Made by a program: the position numbers and the translations under genes. From Alphaproteobacteria bacterium (GTDB taxonomy: Bacteria; Pseudomonadota; Alphaproteobacteria; Sphingomonadales; Sphingomonadaceae): DNA of 5,974 bases. Shown piece by piece: positions 1 to 5,078 of the stretch. The stretch lies in assembly GCA_028293005.1 (NCBI GenBank), contig JAQGLH010000014.1, positions 1 through 5,974 of the forward strand, read 5' to 3'. Position 1 is the stretch's first letter. Each line of letters begins with the position of its first letter. The notes beneath the pieces were generated by a model, which worked only from the letters and a program-made list of their open reading frames with translations, ran no database searches and had not been told where the DNA came from.

Positions 1-357
1 GCCCCAGCTGAACTGGACGTTCTTAGCGGCGCGAGTCTCGACGCTCTCGAGCCGAGTCTGATTGAACTGGGCCTGCTGCTCGAGCTCGGCGTTGCGGGTC
101 TCGAGCTGCGTTACCTTGGCTTCGAGCGCGTTGAGGCGGTCGAGCACCGGATCGCCGGTCCGCGCGGGCGCAGCCACCGGCGCGGGGGTGTCATCGACGA
201 TCGTGTCGATCGTGCCGCCGACGGGTGCATCGTTCGGTGCGCCAGTCGGGTTCGCGGACTGATCGGTGGCCGGCTGGTTGGGCTCTTCGGGTTGCGCGAG
301 AGCCGGAGCGGAAGCGAGCGCGAGCAGGGAGACGCCCGCAGTGAGCAGGAGACGCAT
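1..357 (-). CDS. Outer-membrane porin, OprO/OprP-like (N-terminal part only)
   Basis: The gene starts at ATG 357 and runs off the left edge; 119 codons are visible without a stop. A GGAG ribosome-binding site (365-368) lies 7 bases upstream. Residues 1-21 form a clear signal peptide (MRLLLTAG, a hydrophobic stretch, then APALA before Q), so the product is exported. A low-complexity Pro/Ala/Asp/Thr linker follows (about 22-68). Then comes a heptad-like segment (about 69-108, DRLNALEAKVTQLE and onward) that looks like a short coiled coil, and KNVQFSWG at the visible end. A signal peptide, linker, short coiled coil and then a beta-rich start is the usual layout of phosphate-selective-porin-like proteins (OprO/OprP family) in sphingomonads. 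The barrel itself is outside the window, so the family call is an inference. Its position directly after a sulfate-binding protein suggests anion or sulfate uptake across the outer membrane rather than phosphate. It lies downstream of sbp but is separated from it by a terminator. Confidence 0.6.
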   Translation of the reverse strand, partial: MRLLLTAGVSLLALASAPALAQPEEPNQPATDQSANPTGAPNDAPVGGTIDTIVDDTPAPVAAPARTGDPVLDRLNALEAKVTQLETRNAELEQQAQFNQTRLESVETRAAKNVQFSWG

Positions 358-373
358 GTTATTTCTCCATTCG

Positions 374-408
374 AAAAAAAATGGCGGCCCGGTCCGAACC
401 GGACCGCC
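374..408 (-). terminator. Rho-independent terminator after sbp
   Basis: Read on the minus strand, positions 408-383 form a 10-bp stem (GGCGGUCCGG with CCGGGCCGCC, one U-G wobble) closed by a UUCGGA loop. It is followed by a run of eight T (plus-strand A 374-381). The wobble exists only in the minus-strand RNA (it is a C-A mismatch on the plus strand), which supports the minus direction. It begins 23 bases after the sbp stop and ends about 16 bases before the porin start. It should therefore reduce transcription of the porin relative to sbp, or the porin must have its own promoter in the short remaining gap. Confidence 0.85.
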
Positions 409-431
409 AGGGGGGAAAGCTGGCTAGGGAG

Positions 432-1445
432 TCAGCGTTTTGCAGTTTCGAAGATCTGGTCGAACAGCCCACCATCGTTGAAATGGGTTGCCTGCGCCTT
501 CGCCCAACCGCCGAAATTGTTGATCGTCATCAGCCTCAGGTTGGGGAAACGGCCTTTGTACTTCGCCGCTACCTGCGGGTTGCGCGGGCGATAATAATTG
601 GCCGCGATGATCTCCTGCGCCTCGGGCGTGTAGAGATATTTGAGATAGGCCTCGGCGAGCTTGCGCGTACCCTTCTTGTCGACGATCTTGTCGACTACCG
701 CGACCGGCGGCTCGGCGAGGATCGAGAGCGGCGGCGCGATGATGTCGAACTTGCCGCGGCCGAGCTCGTTGACGGCGAGGAACGATTCATTCTCCAAGGC
801 GATCAGCACGTCGCCCTGGCCGCGCTGGACGAAGGTGGTGGTCGAGCCGCGCGCGCCGCTGTCGAGCACCGGCACGTTGCGGAACAGCCGCACCATGAAC
901 TCGCGGGCCTTGCCCGTGTCGCCGTTGAACTTGCGAATCGCATAGCCCCAGGCCGCGAGATAATTCCATCGCGCGCCGCCGCTGGTCTTGGGGTTGGGCG
1001 TGATCACCTTGACGTCGGGCCGGATCAGATCGTCCCAATCGGCGATCTTCTTGGGATTGCCCTTGCGGACGAGGAAGACGATCGTCGAATAATATGGCGA
1101 GCTGTTGTTCGGGAGGCGCGCCTGCCAGTCGGGCGCGATCAATTTGCCGCGCGTCGCGATCTCGTCGATGTCGTAGGCGAGCGCGAGCGTGACGACGTCG
1201 GCCTGCAGACCGTCGATCACCGAGCGCGCCTGCTTGCCGGAACCGCCATGGCTCTGCCGGATCGTCACAGTCTGCCCCGACTGCGCCTTCCAGCGTTGCG
1301 CGAAGCGTTCGTTGACCGCCCGGTACAGCTCTCGGGTCGGATCGTAAGAGACGTTGAGCAATTGTGCCGGAGCAGGCGCTGCCGCCGGCAGCACGATGCC
1401 CGCGGACAGAATCGCCGCCGCCACGAGCGTTTTGAACCTATGCAT
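432..1445 (-). CDS. sbp: Periplasmic sulfate-binding protein of a sulfate ABC transporter
   Basis: The protein binds sulfate (possibly thiosulfate) in the periplasm and delivers it to the CysTWA-type ABC permease for assimilation. It is 337 residues from ATG 1445. That start is preferred over the in-frame ATG at 1481 because it has a GGGAGGG ribosome-binding site (1450-1456) and gives a proper signal peptide (residues 1-27, [13 protein letters not shown] to APA before Q). The upstream start would add 12 hydrophilic residues and overlap the inverted repeat at 1481-1495. The mature part begins [14 protein letters not shown], as in enteric Sbp. Further family marks are [11 protein letters not shown] (63-73), TLALAYD (86-92), [11 protein letters not shown] (122-132) and the signature [12 protein letters not shown] (151-162), whose Ser/Gly backbone groups hold the sulfate. 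VLDSGARGS and the end FGGWAKAQ also match. Length fits the family. It follows the Rrf2 gene by 66 bp in the same direction. CysP (the thiosulfate-preferring paralogue) is the alternative, but the residues seen fit Sbp better. Confidence 0.95.
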   Translation of the reverse strand: MHRFKTLVAAAILSAGIVLPAAAPAPAQLLNVSYDPTRELYRAVNERFAQRWKAQSGQTVTIRQSHGGSGKQARSVIDGLQADVVTLALAYDIDEIATRGKLIAPDWQARLPNNSSPYYSTIVFLVRKGNPKKIADWDDLIRPDVKVITPNPKTSGGARWNYLAAWGYAIRKFNGDTGKAREFMVRLFRNVPVLDSGARGSTTTFVQRGQGDVLIALENESFLAVNELGRGKFDIIAPPLSILAEPPVAVVDKIVDKKGTRKLAEAYLKYLYTPEAQEIIAANYYRPRNPQVAAKYKGRFPNLRLMTINNFGGWAKAQATHFNDGGLFDQIFETAKR

Positions 1446-1480
1446 TAAACCCTCCCGTTGAGTGTTGGAGAGGTTAAACA

Positions 1481-1495
1481 CTAGTACGCTACTAG
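1481..1495. promoter_or_regulatory. Perfect inverted repeat, candidate operator of sbp
   Basis: CTAGTA-CGC-TACTAG is a perfect 6-bp inverted repeat with a 3-base spacer. It sits in the 66-bp gap between the Rrf2 gene and sbp, 36-50 bases upstream of the sbp start. CTAG is usually scarce in GC-rich proteobacterial DNA, and it occurs here at both ends of one element. Rrf2 proteins bind DNA as dimers at inverted repeats, often next to their own gene, so a regulator site is the natural reading. The AT-rich TTAAAT at 1506-1511 (read on the minus strand) could be a weak -10 just upstream. Operator function is inferred from location and symmetry only. Confidence 0.45.
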
Positions 1496-1511
1496 GGAAC
1501 AGGTATTTAAC

Positions 1512-1970
1512 TCAGCTCGTCGCTGAAACAGAACGGTCCGTCGCCTCAGCAGCCTCTTCAAATCCGGCCGCCGCCGCAAGGCTGGTGCCTTCGAGGATCT
1601 GCGCGCTGGTATCGCGCACGACCATCATTACCTTGCGAATCGCGCAGGTCTGCTCGTCGTGGCAATCGCCGCAGCGCGCGTAGAAATTGACGCTCGCGCA
1701 GGGCACGAGCGCAATCGGCCCCTCGAGCGTGCGGATCACCTCGCCGAACGATATCTCCTCGGGAGCGCGCGCGAGGCGATACCCCCCGGCCGGGCCGCGC
1801 ACGCTGGTGACGATCCCGGCCTTCTTGAGCTCGAGCATGATCAGCTCAAGATATTTGCGCGGCACTTGCTGAGTCTCGGCGATCGAGCCGATCTGCACCG
1901 GCGCGCCTTTGCCCCGCTCGACGAGGTAGAGGAGGGCACGCAACGCGTAACGGGTCTTTTGAGAAATCAT
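1512..1970 (-). CDS. Rrf2-family transcriptional regulator with a cysteine cluster
   Basis: The protein has 152 residues from ATG 1970, with an AGGA ribosome-binding site in the 5' leader about 6 bases upstream. Its N-terminus (MISQKTRYALRALLYL, then a winged helix with IAETQQVPRKYLE, LKKAGIVTSVRGPAGGYRLAR at about 46-68, and FGEVIRTLEG) is the standard Rrf2 DNA-binding domain. Cysteines lie at 91, 100, 103 and 109, with His104 beside the third. E. coli IscR uses three Cys (92, 98, 104) and His107 to hold a [2Fe-2S] cluster. The region is equivalent here but the spacing differs (C-x8-C-x2-C-x5-C), so a metal or Fe-S cluster, or thiol sensing, is likely but unproven. Beyond about 128 the tail is Ala/Glu-rich and poorly conserved in kind. 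It reads directly into sbp, which suggests a local regulator of sulfur uptake, comparable in role to CymR of Bacillus. IscR-like control of Fe-S genes is the alternative. Confidence 0.9.
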   Translation of the reverse strand: MISQKTRYALRALLYLVERGKGAPVQIGSIAETQQVPRKYLELIMLELKKAGIVTSVRGPAGGYRLARAPEEISFGEVIRTLEGPIALVPCASVNFYARCGDCHDEQTCAIRKVMMVVRDTSAQILEGTSLAAAAGFEEAAEATDRSVSATS

Positions 1971-1995
1971 GTTGTTCCTGTCGCCTTTTGCGTGA

Positions 1996-2076
1996 AGCCG
2001 CTCCGGCCCGCTGCCCCGTCAGGGCTCCCAAATTATCCTGGATGGGAGCCGGGTCGGGGAGCGGGCTGGTGCGGCT
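1996..2076 (-). other. Long imperfect hairpin in the upstream region of the Rrf2 gene
   Basis: Two arms, 1996-2030 and 2043-2076, pair over most of their length around a 12-base AT-rich loop (2031-2042). The segments are AGCCGC with GCGGCT (outer), GCCCGCT with AGCGGGC, CCCCG with CGGGG and GGCTCCCA with TGGGAGCC (inner). They are broken by one near-paired 4x4 segment, one bulged G (2013) and one 4x4 internal loop. This gives at least 26 pairs. Neither strand has a following T-run, so it is not an ordinary terminator. Its base lies 25 bases before the Rrf2 start, leaving the ribosome-binding site just outside. It may act as a 5' leader structure of that mRNA, or may be a dispersed intergenic repeat. 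No known riboswitch was recognised. Confidence 0.5.
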
Positions 2077-2097
2077 CGGTCAAACACACCAAATCCT

Positions 2098-2120
2098 CTA
2101 TTTCGTCGCTTAGGTATAAT
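2098..2120. promoter_or_regulatory. Candidate promoter region with TATAAT box, between divergent units
   Basis: Positions 2115-2120 read TATAAT on the plus strand, a perfect -10 hexamer that stands out in this GC-rich DNA. No good -35 lies 16-18 bases upstream (2091-2097 reads AAATCCT). On the minus strand an overlapping TATACC (2113-2118) has TTGCCG 18 bases upstream and could serve the Rrf2 gene, giving a leader of roughly 135 bases that contains the 1996-2076 hairpin. The box may therefore serve either or both directions. The adjacent CTATTTCGTCGCTTAGG (2098-2114) loosely resembles the inverted repeat at 1481-1495 (CTA, central CG-CT, TAGG), a weak hint of autoregulation. Confidence 0.35.
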
Positions 2121-2273
2121 GTGGGGGCTGCGGAAGCGGCAAGCAATCGGTGGAGCGAGACGGATCAGCGATGAACGCCGAAACAATCGGCCCGGTGCGC
2201 CGTTAATGGGTTCAGCTGAAAAGCTCATTCCCCTGTGGGCGCTCCGGTCGAAGCAGCCGGGGCGCCCTTTTTT
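2121..2273 (+). ncRNA. Possible small untranslated RNA between TATAAT box and terminator
   Basis: A perfect TATAAT ends at 2120 and a strong plus-strand terminator ends at 2273, which would define a transcript of about 145-150 nt (exact 5' end unknown, probably near 2126). No convincing ORF lies between them. The frame that opens at 2119 has no ribosome-binding site and runs through the terminator. Small internal structures are visible: GCCGA-N5-TCGGC (2177-2191), the palindrome TTCAGCTGAA (2211-2220) and a repeated CAATCGG (2144-2150 and 2184-2190). I do not recognise 6S, SRP, tmRNA or a tRNA (no GGTTCRANNC T-loop). It could instead be the far 5' leader of the trp operon with an additional early terminator. 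Confidence 0.3.
2237..2273 (+). terminator. Rho-independent terminator, plus strand
   Basis: GGGCGCTCCGG (2237-2247) pairs with CCGGGGCGCCC (2257-2267) in an 11-bp stem with one T-G wobble and a 9-base loop (2248-2256). Six T follow immediately (2268-2273). The wobble and the T-run both fit the plus strand. It closes no recognisable protein gene in this window; the nearest upstream plus-strand signal is the TATAAT at 2115. It would also shield the trp operon from upstream readthrough. Confidence 0.8.
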
Positions 2274-2316
2274 CAATCTTTTCCGAAGCGCTGCCTCCGG
2301 GCGCAGGGCGCCGTGC

Positions 2317-2345
2317 TTGACCTTTTCGCCTTCGGGCGCAATGAG
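2317..2345 (+). promoter_or_regulatory. Weak promoter candidate for the trp leader
   Basis: TTGACC at 2317-2322, preceded by GC, is a good -35. At 17 bases spacing the -10 would be AATGAG (2340-2345), which is poor. If used, transcription would begin at about 2351-2353, essentially at the leader-peptide ATG (2352), so that peptide would be translated leaderless. A small CGCC-TTCG-GGCG hairpin (2327-2338) lies in the spacer. A promoter between the 2273 terminator and the leader ORF is required by the layout, but this specific one is uncertain. Confidence 0.3.
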
Positions 2346-2351
2346 GCTGAC

Positions 2352-2486
2352 ATGATCGCAACCGGTCCCGCTCCGTTCGGCACACGTCTTTCCCGCGCGG
2401 CGCGTGGATTTGGGCGCGCGCGTGCGCCGCTGTGCCGGCCGCGTCGCTGGCGCTGGTGCGCGGATAAAGACGGCGCGCCGTGCTGA
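2352..2486 (+). CDS. trpL: trp operon leader peptide (attenuation)
   Basis: A 44-codon ORF, MIATGPAPFG to GAPC, ends 90 bases before trpD. Its start has GAGG at 2343-2346, 5 bases upstream. It carries two Trp codons separated by one Arg (TGG at 2448 and 2454, in RRWRWC, residues 31-36), 9 codons before the stop. The rest of the peptide has none. Trp codons near the end of a short ORF, followed by a terminator hairpin and then a trp gene, is the classic arrangement for ribosome-mediated attenuation (E. coli trpL, rhizobial trpL). Ribosomes would stall at TGG when charged tRNA-Trp is low and so allow readthrough into trpD. The peptide is long for a leader and its start is not certain; the Trp-codon region and stop are what matter. 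Confidence 0.7.
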   Translation: MIATGPAPFGTRLSRAARGFGRARAPLCRPRRWRWCADKDGAPC

Positions 2487-2536
2487 GCTGATCCGCTCCC
2501 GCTATCAAGCGACGAGCGAAGCCCGGAAGGCCCGCC
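2448..2536 (+). promoter_or_regulatory. Mutually exclusive pairings of the trp attenuator (proposed)
   Basis: By hand pairing, TGGCGC at 2448-2453 (including the first Trp codon) can pair with GCGCCG at 2475-2480. The same downstream segment, G2472 to C2479, can instead pair with GGCCCGCC at 2529-2536, with one C-C mismatch, which would destroy the terminator stem. A ribosome stalled on the Trp codons would cover the first segment and free the second. A ribosome at the stop codon (2484-2486) would cover the second and let the terminator form. Another possible pairing is CGTCGCT (2442-2448) with AGCGACG (2508-2514). These are inferences from complementarity; no energy was computed. Confidence 0.45.
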
Positions 2537-2556
2537 CACCCAGCGGGCCTTTTTTT
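2527..2556 (+). terminator. Attenuator terminator directly upstream of trpD
   Basis: AAGGCCCGC (2527-2535) pairs perfectly with GCGGGCCTT (2543-2551) around a 7-base loop (CCACCCA), and seven T run from 2550 to 2556. Only 19 bases separate the end of the T-run from the trpD start. A terminator immediately before the first gene of an operon, after a Trp-codon leader ORF, marks a conditional attenuator rather than the end of a unit. Confidence 0.9.
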
Positions 2557-2575
2557 GGTTGCGAGACATTCGATC

Positions 2576-3637
2576 ATGAACCCCACGAACCCGACAGAAA
2601 CCGAAGCTGAAGAGAAGGCGCCACCCGCGGTCGAGGAGGCGATCGATCGTCTTTGCGCGGGCGAGGACCTCGATGTCGAGCAGGCCGAGGCGCTGTTCGC
2701 GGCAATTGTCGACGGCACGCTCGACGAGGCGCCGCTCGCCGGCTTTCTCGTCGCGCTCAAGGCCAAAGGCGAAGCCGCAGCCGAGCTGATCGGCGCCGCC
2801 CGCGCGCTTCGCGCCGCCGCCGAGCCTTTTCCGCGCCCCGACATCCTGTTCGCCGACACCTGCGGCACCGGCGGCGATCGTTCGGGCACGATCAACGTCT
2901 CGACCGCGGTCGCTTTCGCGGCCGCCGCCTGCGGGCTGCCGGTGGTCAAGCACGGCAATCGCTCGATCACCTCGCGCTGCGGATCGGCCGACGTGCTCGA
3001 GCGGCTCGGCGCCCGGATCGACTTGCCCGCTCTCGAGGCGCGCCGCGTGCTCGATGCCTCCGGGGTCTGCTTCCTGTTCGCGCCGCAATATCACCCCGGC
3101 ATGCGCCACGCCGGGCCGGTGCGCCGCGCGTTGCGCGTGCGCACGATCTTCAACATGCTCGGGCCGTGCCTCAATCCGGCGGCGCCGCCGGTCCAGCTCG
3201 TCGGCGTAGCGGACCCGCGGCTAATCGAGCCGATCGCCCGCACCTTGCAGAATCTGGGCTGCGGCAGCGCATTGGTCGTCCACGGCGGGGGGCTCGACGA
3301 AATCGCGCTCCATACCGAGACGATGGCGATGCGTGTCCGGGACGGAACCATCGAGGCATTGACGATCACGCCCGAGCAGGCAGGGCTGCCGCGGGCCTCG
3401 ATCGAGCCGCTTGCCGGCGGCGATCCCGAGGAGAATGCGCGCCGGCTGCGCGCCGTGCTCGGCGGCACCGGCAGCGAAGCCGAGCGTGGGATGGTCGCGA
3501 TCAACACCGGCGCGCTGCTGATGACTGCCGGCCTCGCGGACGATCTGCGCACCGGCACGCAGGCGGCGATGGGGGTGCTCGACGACGGGCGTGCGCTGGC
3601 GCGGCTCGACGCGTTCGTGGCGGCAAGCCGTGGTTGA
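2576..3637 (+). CDS. trpD: Anthranilate phosphoribosyltransferase
   Basis: TrpD joins anthranilate to phosphoribosyl pyrophosphate to give phosphoribosylanthranilate, the second step of tryptophan synthesis, in the cytosol. The protein has 353 residues from ATG 2576. That start is chosen because the earlier in-frame TTG at 2555 lies inside the attenuator T-run. The ribosome-binding site is weak (GAGA about 10 bases upstream). Residues 1-18 are a charged, Pro/Glu-rich extension absent from most TrpD. The small helical domain follows (19-82), then the PRPP loop GTGGD (97-101), INVST (106-110), KHGNRSITS (125-133), the anthranilate-site segment MRHAGPVRR (176-184) and the metal-binding DE (241-242, in GGGLDEI). 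All key residues are present. The block GVCFLFAPQYH (163-173), LGPCLNPAAPP and LVGV resemble the TrpD domain of E. coli (VCFLFAPKYH, NPAHPP, LIGV) more than the usual alphaproteobacterial form. Unlike E. coli, it is not fused to TrpG. It overlaps trpCF by 8 bases. Confidence 0.97.
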   Translation: MNPTNPTETEAEEKAPPAVEEAIDRLCAGEDLDVEQAEALFAAIVDGTLDEAPLAGFLVALKAKGEAAAELIGAARALRAAAEPFPRPDILFADTCGTGGDRSGTINVSTAVAFAAAACGLPVVKHGNRSITSRCGSADVLERLGARIDLPALEARRVLDASGVCFLFAPQYHPGMRHAGPVRRALRVRTIFNMLGPCLNPAAPPVQLVGVADPRLIEPIARTLQNLGCGSALVVHGGGLDEIALHTETMAMRVRDGTIEALTITPEQAGLPRASIEPLAGGDPEENARRLRAVLGGTGSEAERGMVAINTGALLMTAGLADDLRTGTQAAMGVLDDGRALARLDAFVAASRG

Positions 3638-5078
3638 GCCCGGCGGAGTCCTCGGCGAGATTGTCGCGCGCAAGCGCAAGGACGTTGCCGAGCGGCTCGA
3701 GGGGCAGAGCCTCGACTGGCTGCGCGCGCGTGCCGAGCCCACGCGTCGCAGCCTTGCCGGTGCGCTGGCGCGGCCGGGAGCGCGCTTCATCATGGAGATG
3801 AAGCGCACCTCGCCGTCGCGCGGCGCCTCCGCGGGGCACGAGCCGGATGTGGTCGCGCGTGCCTATGCCGACGTCGCGGACGCGATCAGCGTGCTCACCG
3901 ACACGCCCTATTTCCGCGGCTCGTTCGCCGATCTGCGCGCGGTCCGCGCGATGTTCGACGGGCCGATCCTGTGCAAGGATTTCACCGTCGACGTCCGCCA
4001 GGTGCCCGAGGCGCGGGCGCAGGGCGCCGACGCGGTGCTGGTGATGCTCTCGGTGCTCGACGACGACGAGGCTGCCGCCTGCATGGCCGAGGCCGAGCGC
4101 TTTGCGATGGGTGCGATCGTCGAGGTGCATGACGAGGCCGAGCTCGAGCGCGCGCTGGCGCTCGGCGCGAAGATCATCGGCATCAACAACCGCGACTTGA
4201 AGACGCTCGAGACCGATTTGGCGGTCACCGAGCGGCTCGCTCCCCTGGTCCCGCCAGGTCCGATCCTGATCGCCGAATCCGGAATCAGGAGCCGCGCCGA
4301 CGTCGAGCGGCTCGCGCCTTATGCCGATGCATTCCTGGTCGGATCGTCGCTGATGGCGGAAGACGACATCGCCGGCGCGGCGCGCCGGCTCGCTTATGGC
4401 CGGGTCAAGGTCTGCGGCCTGACCTCGCCGGCCGATCTCGACCGGGCACGCTGCGCCGGCGCGAGCCTCGGCGGGATGATCTTCGCGAGCGACAGCCCGC
4501 GTAACGTGCCGGAAGCTGTCGCCGAGAAGATTGCCACCCGTGCGGGCGAGCAGGGCTTCCCCCTGGTGGGCGTGTTCCGCGACACGCCGGTTGCCGACAT
4601 CGCTGCGGCGGCACGACGCTTCGGCCTGGTCGCGGTCCAGCTTCACGGTGCCCGGAGCGGGAGCGACATCGAGGTGCTGCGGGGAAGCTTGCCACAGGGT
4701 TGCGAGATCTGGACGGCGGTCGGCGTTTCCGAGGGTGGCGACACCGCCTCGGGAGCGATTGGCGACCGGCCGCTGTTCGACACTGCGGTCGGTGGCCGTT
4801 CGGGCGGGACCGGGCAAAGCTTCGATTGGGACGCGGTGAGCGCCCGCGCCGATCTCGCGCAGGGGCTGCTCGCCGGCGGGCTCGGGCCCGACAATATCGC
4901 CGCCGCCGCGCGGCTGGGCGCCTGGGGCGTCGATGTCAATTCGGGCGTCGAGAACGCACCGGGAGTGAAATCGCCCGCGAAGCTTGCCGCCCTGTTCGAA
5001 GCGTTGCGGCTGCCGGTCCGGCAGGGAACGGGCACCGAGGCAGGAAAGAATAGCGTGCAGGGAGAGAGACGATGTTGA
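3630..5078 (+). CDS. trpCF: Bifunctional indole-3-glycerol-phosphate synthase / phosphoribosylanthranilate isomerase
   Basis: This single protein carries out the two steps after TrpD: isomerisation of phosphoribosylanthranilate (C-terminal TrpF domain) and ring closure to indole-3-glycerol phosphate (N-terminal TrpC domain). It has 482 residues from GTG 3630, which overlaps the trpD stop (GTGGTTGA); an earlier in-frame GTG at 3591 would add 13 residues inside trpD. TrpC domain, about 5-257: [11 protein letters not shown] (E56, K58), ILCKDF (K116), VEVHDE (E165), GINNRDL (N186), AESG (E216) and FLVGSSLM, all matching catalytic or phosphate-binding sites. TrpF domain, about 258-465: KVCGLT (catalytic Cys262), FASDSPR, VQLHG, LFDT (general acid Asp384), GGTGQSFDW and LAGGLGPDN. 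Both halves appear intact, with no stop or frameshift at the junction. The C-terminal end (about 466-482) is a loose hydrophilic tail. The fusion and its motif wording match the enterobacterial TrpCF; alphaproteobacteria usually have separate trpC and trpF. Confidence 0.96.
   Translation: MVEPGGVLGEIVARKRKDVAERLEGQSLDWLRARAEPTRRSLAGALARPGARFIMEMKRTSPSRGASAGHEPDVVARAYADVADAISVLTDTPYFRGSFADLRAVRAMFDGPILCKDFTVDVRQVPEARAQGADAVLVMLSVLDDDEAAACMAEAERFAMGAIVEVHDEAELERALALGAKIIGINNRDLKTLETDLAVTERLAPLVPPGPILIAESGIRSRADVERLAPYADAFLVGSSLMAEDDIAGAARRLAYGRVKVCGLTSPADLDRARCAGASLGGMIFASDSPRNVPEAVAEKIATRAGEQGFPLVGVFRDTPVADIAAAARRFGLVAVQLHGARSGSDIEVLRGSLPQGCEIWTAVGVSEGGDTASGAIGDRPLFDTAVGGRSGGTGQSFDWDAVSARADLAQGLLAGGLGPDNIAAAARLGAWGVDVNSGVENAPGVKSPAKLAALFEALRLPVRQGTGTEAGKNSVQGERRC

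Noticed and set aside
381..1448. Long plus-strand ORF (355 codons) opposite sbp
   Set aside because: Antisense to sbp, whose motifs are unmistakable; the ORF would start inside the terminator hairpin.
1446..1481. Upstream in-frame start (ATG 1481) for sbp
   Set aside because: It would put 12 hydrophilic residues before the signal peptide and lacks a ribosome-binding site, while ATG 1445 has GGGAGGG just upstream.
2205..2225. GGTTCAGCTGAA considered as a tRNA T-arm
   Set aside because: It does not fit GGTTCRANNC and no acceptor or anticodon arms can be drawn around it.
2119..2355. 78-codon plus-strand ORF starting in the TATAAT box
   Set aside because: It has no ribosome-binding site, its ATG overlaps the -10 box, and it reads through a strong terminator; composition shows no protein character.
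2404..2610. 68-codon ORF overlapping the trp leader and attenuator
   Set aside because: It spans the attenuator hairpin and the trpD start in another frame, has no Trp codons and no family resemblance.
2212..3109. Minus-strand ORFs across the trp leader and trpD start
   Set aside because: Antisense to trpD and across two terminators; no start signal or recognisable motif.
3501..4817. Long minus-strand ORF (438 codons) opposite trpD/trpCF
   Set aside because: It lies antisense to clearly real trp genes, is rich in Arg/Asp/Ala/His of no family, and arises from GC-rich codon use on the other strand.
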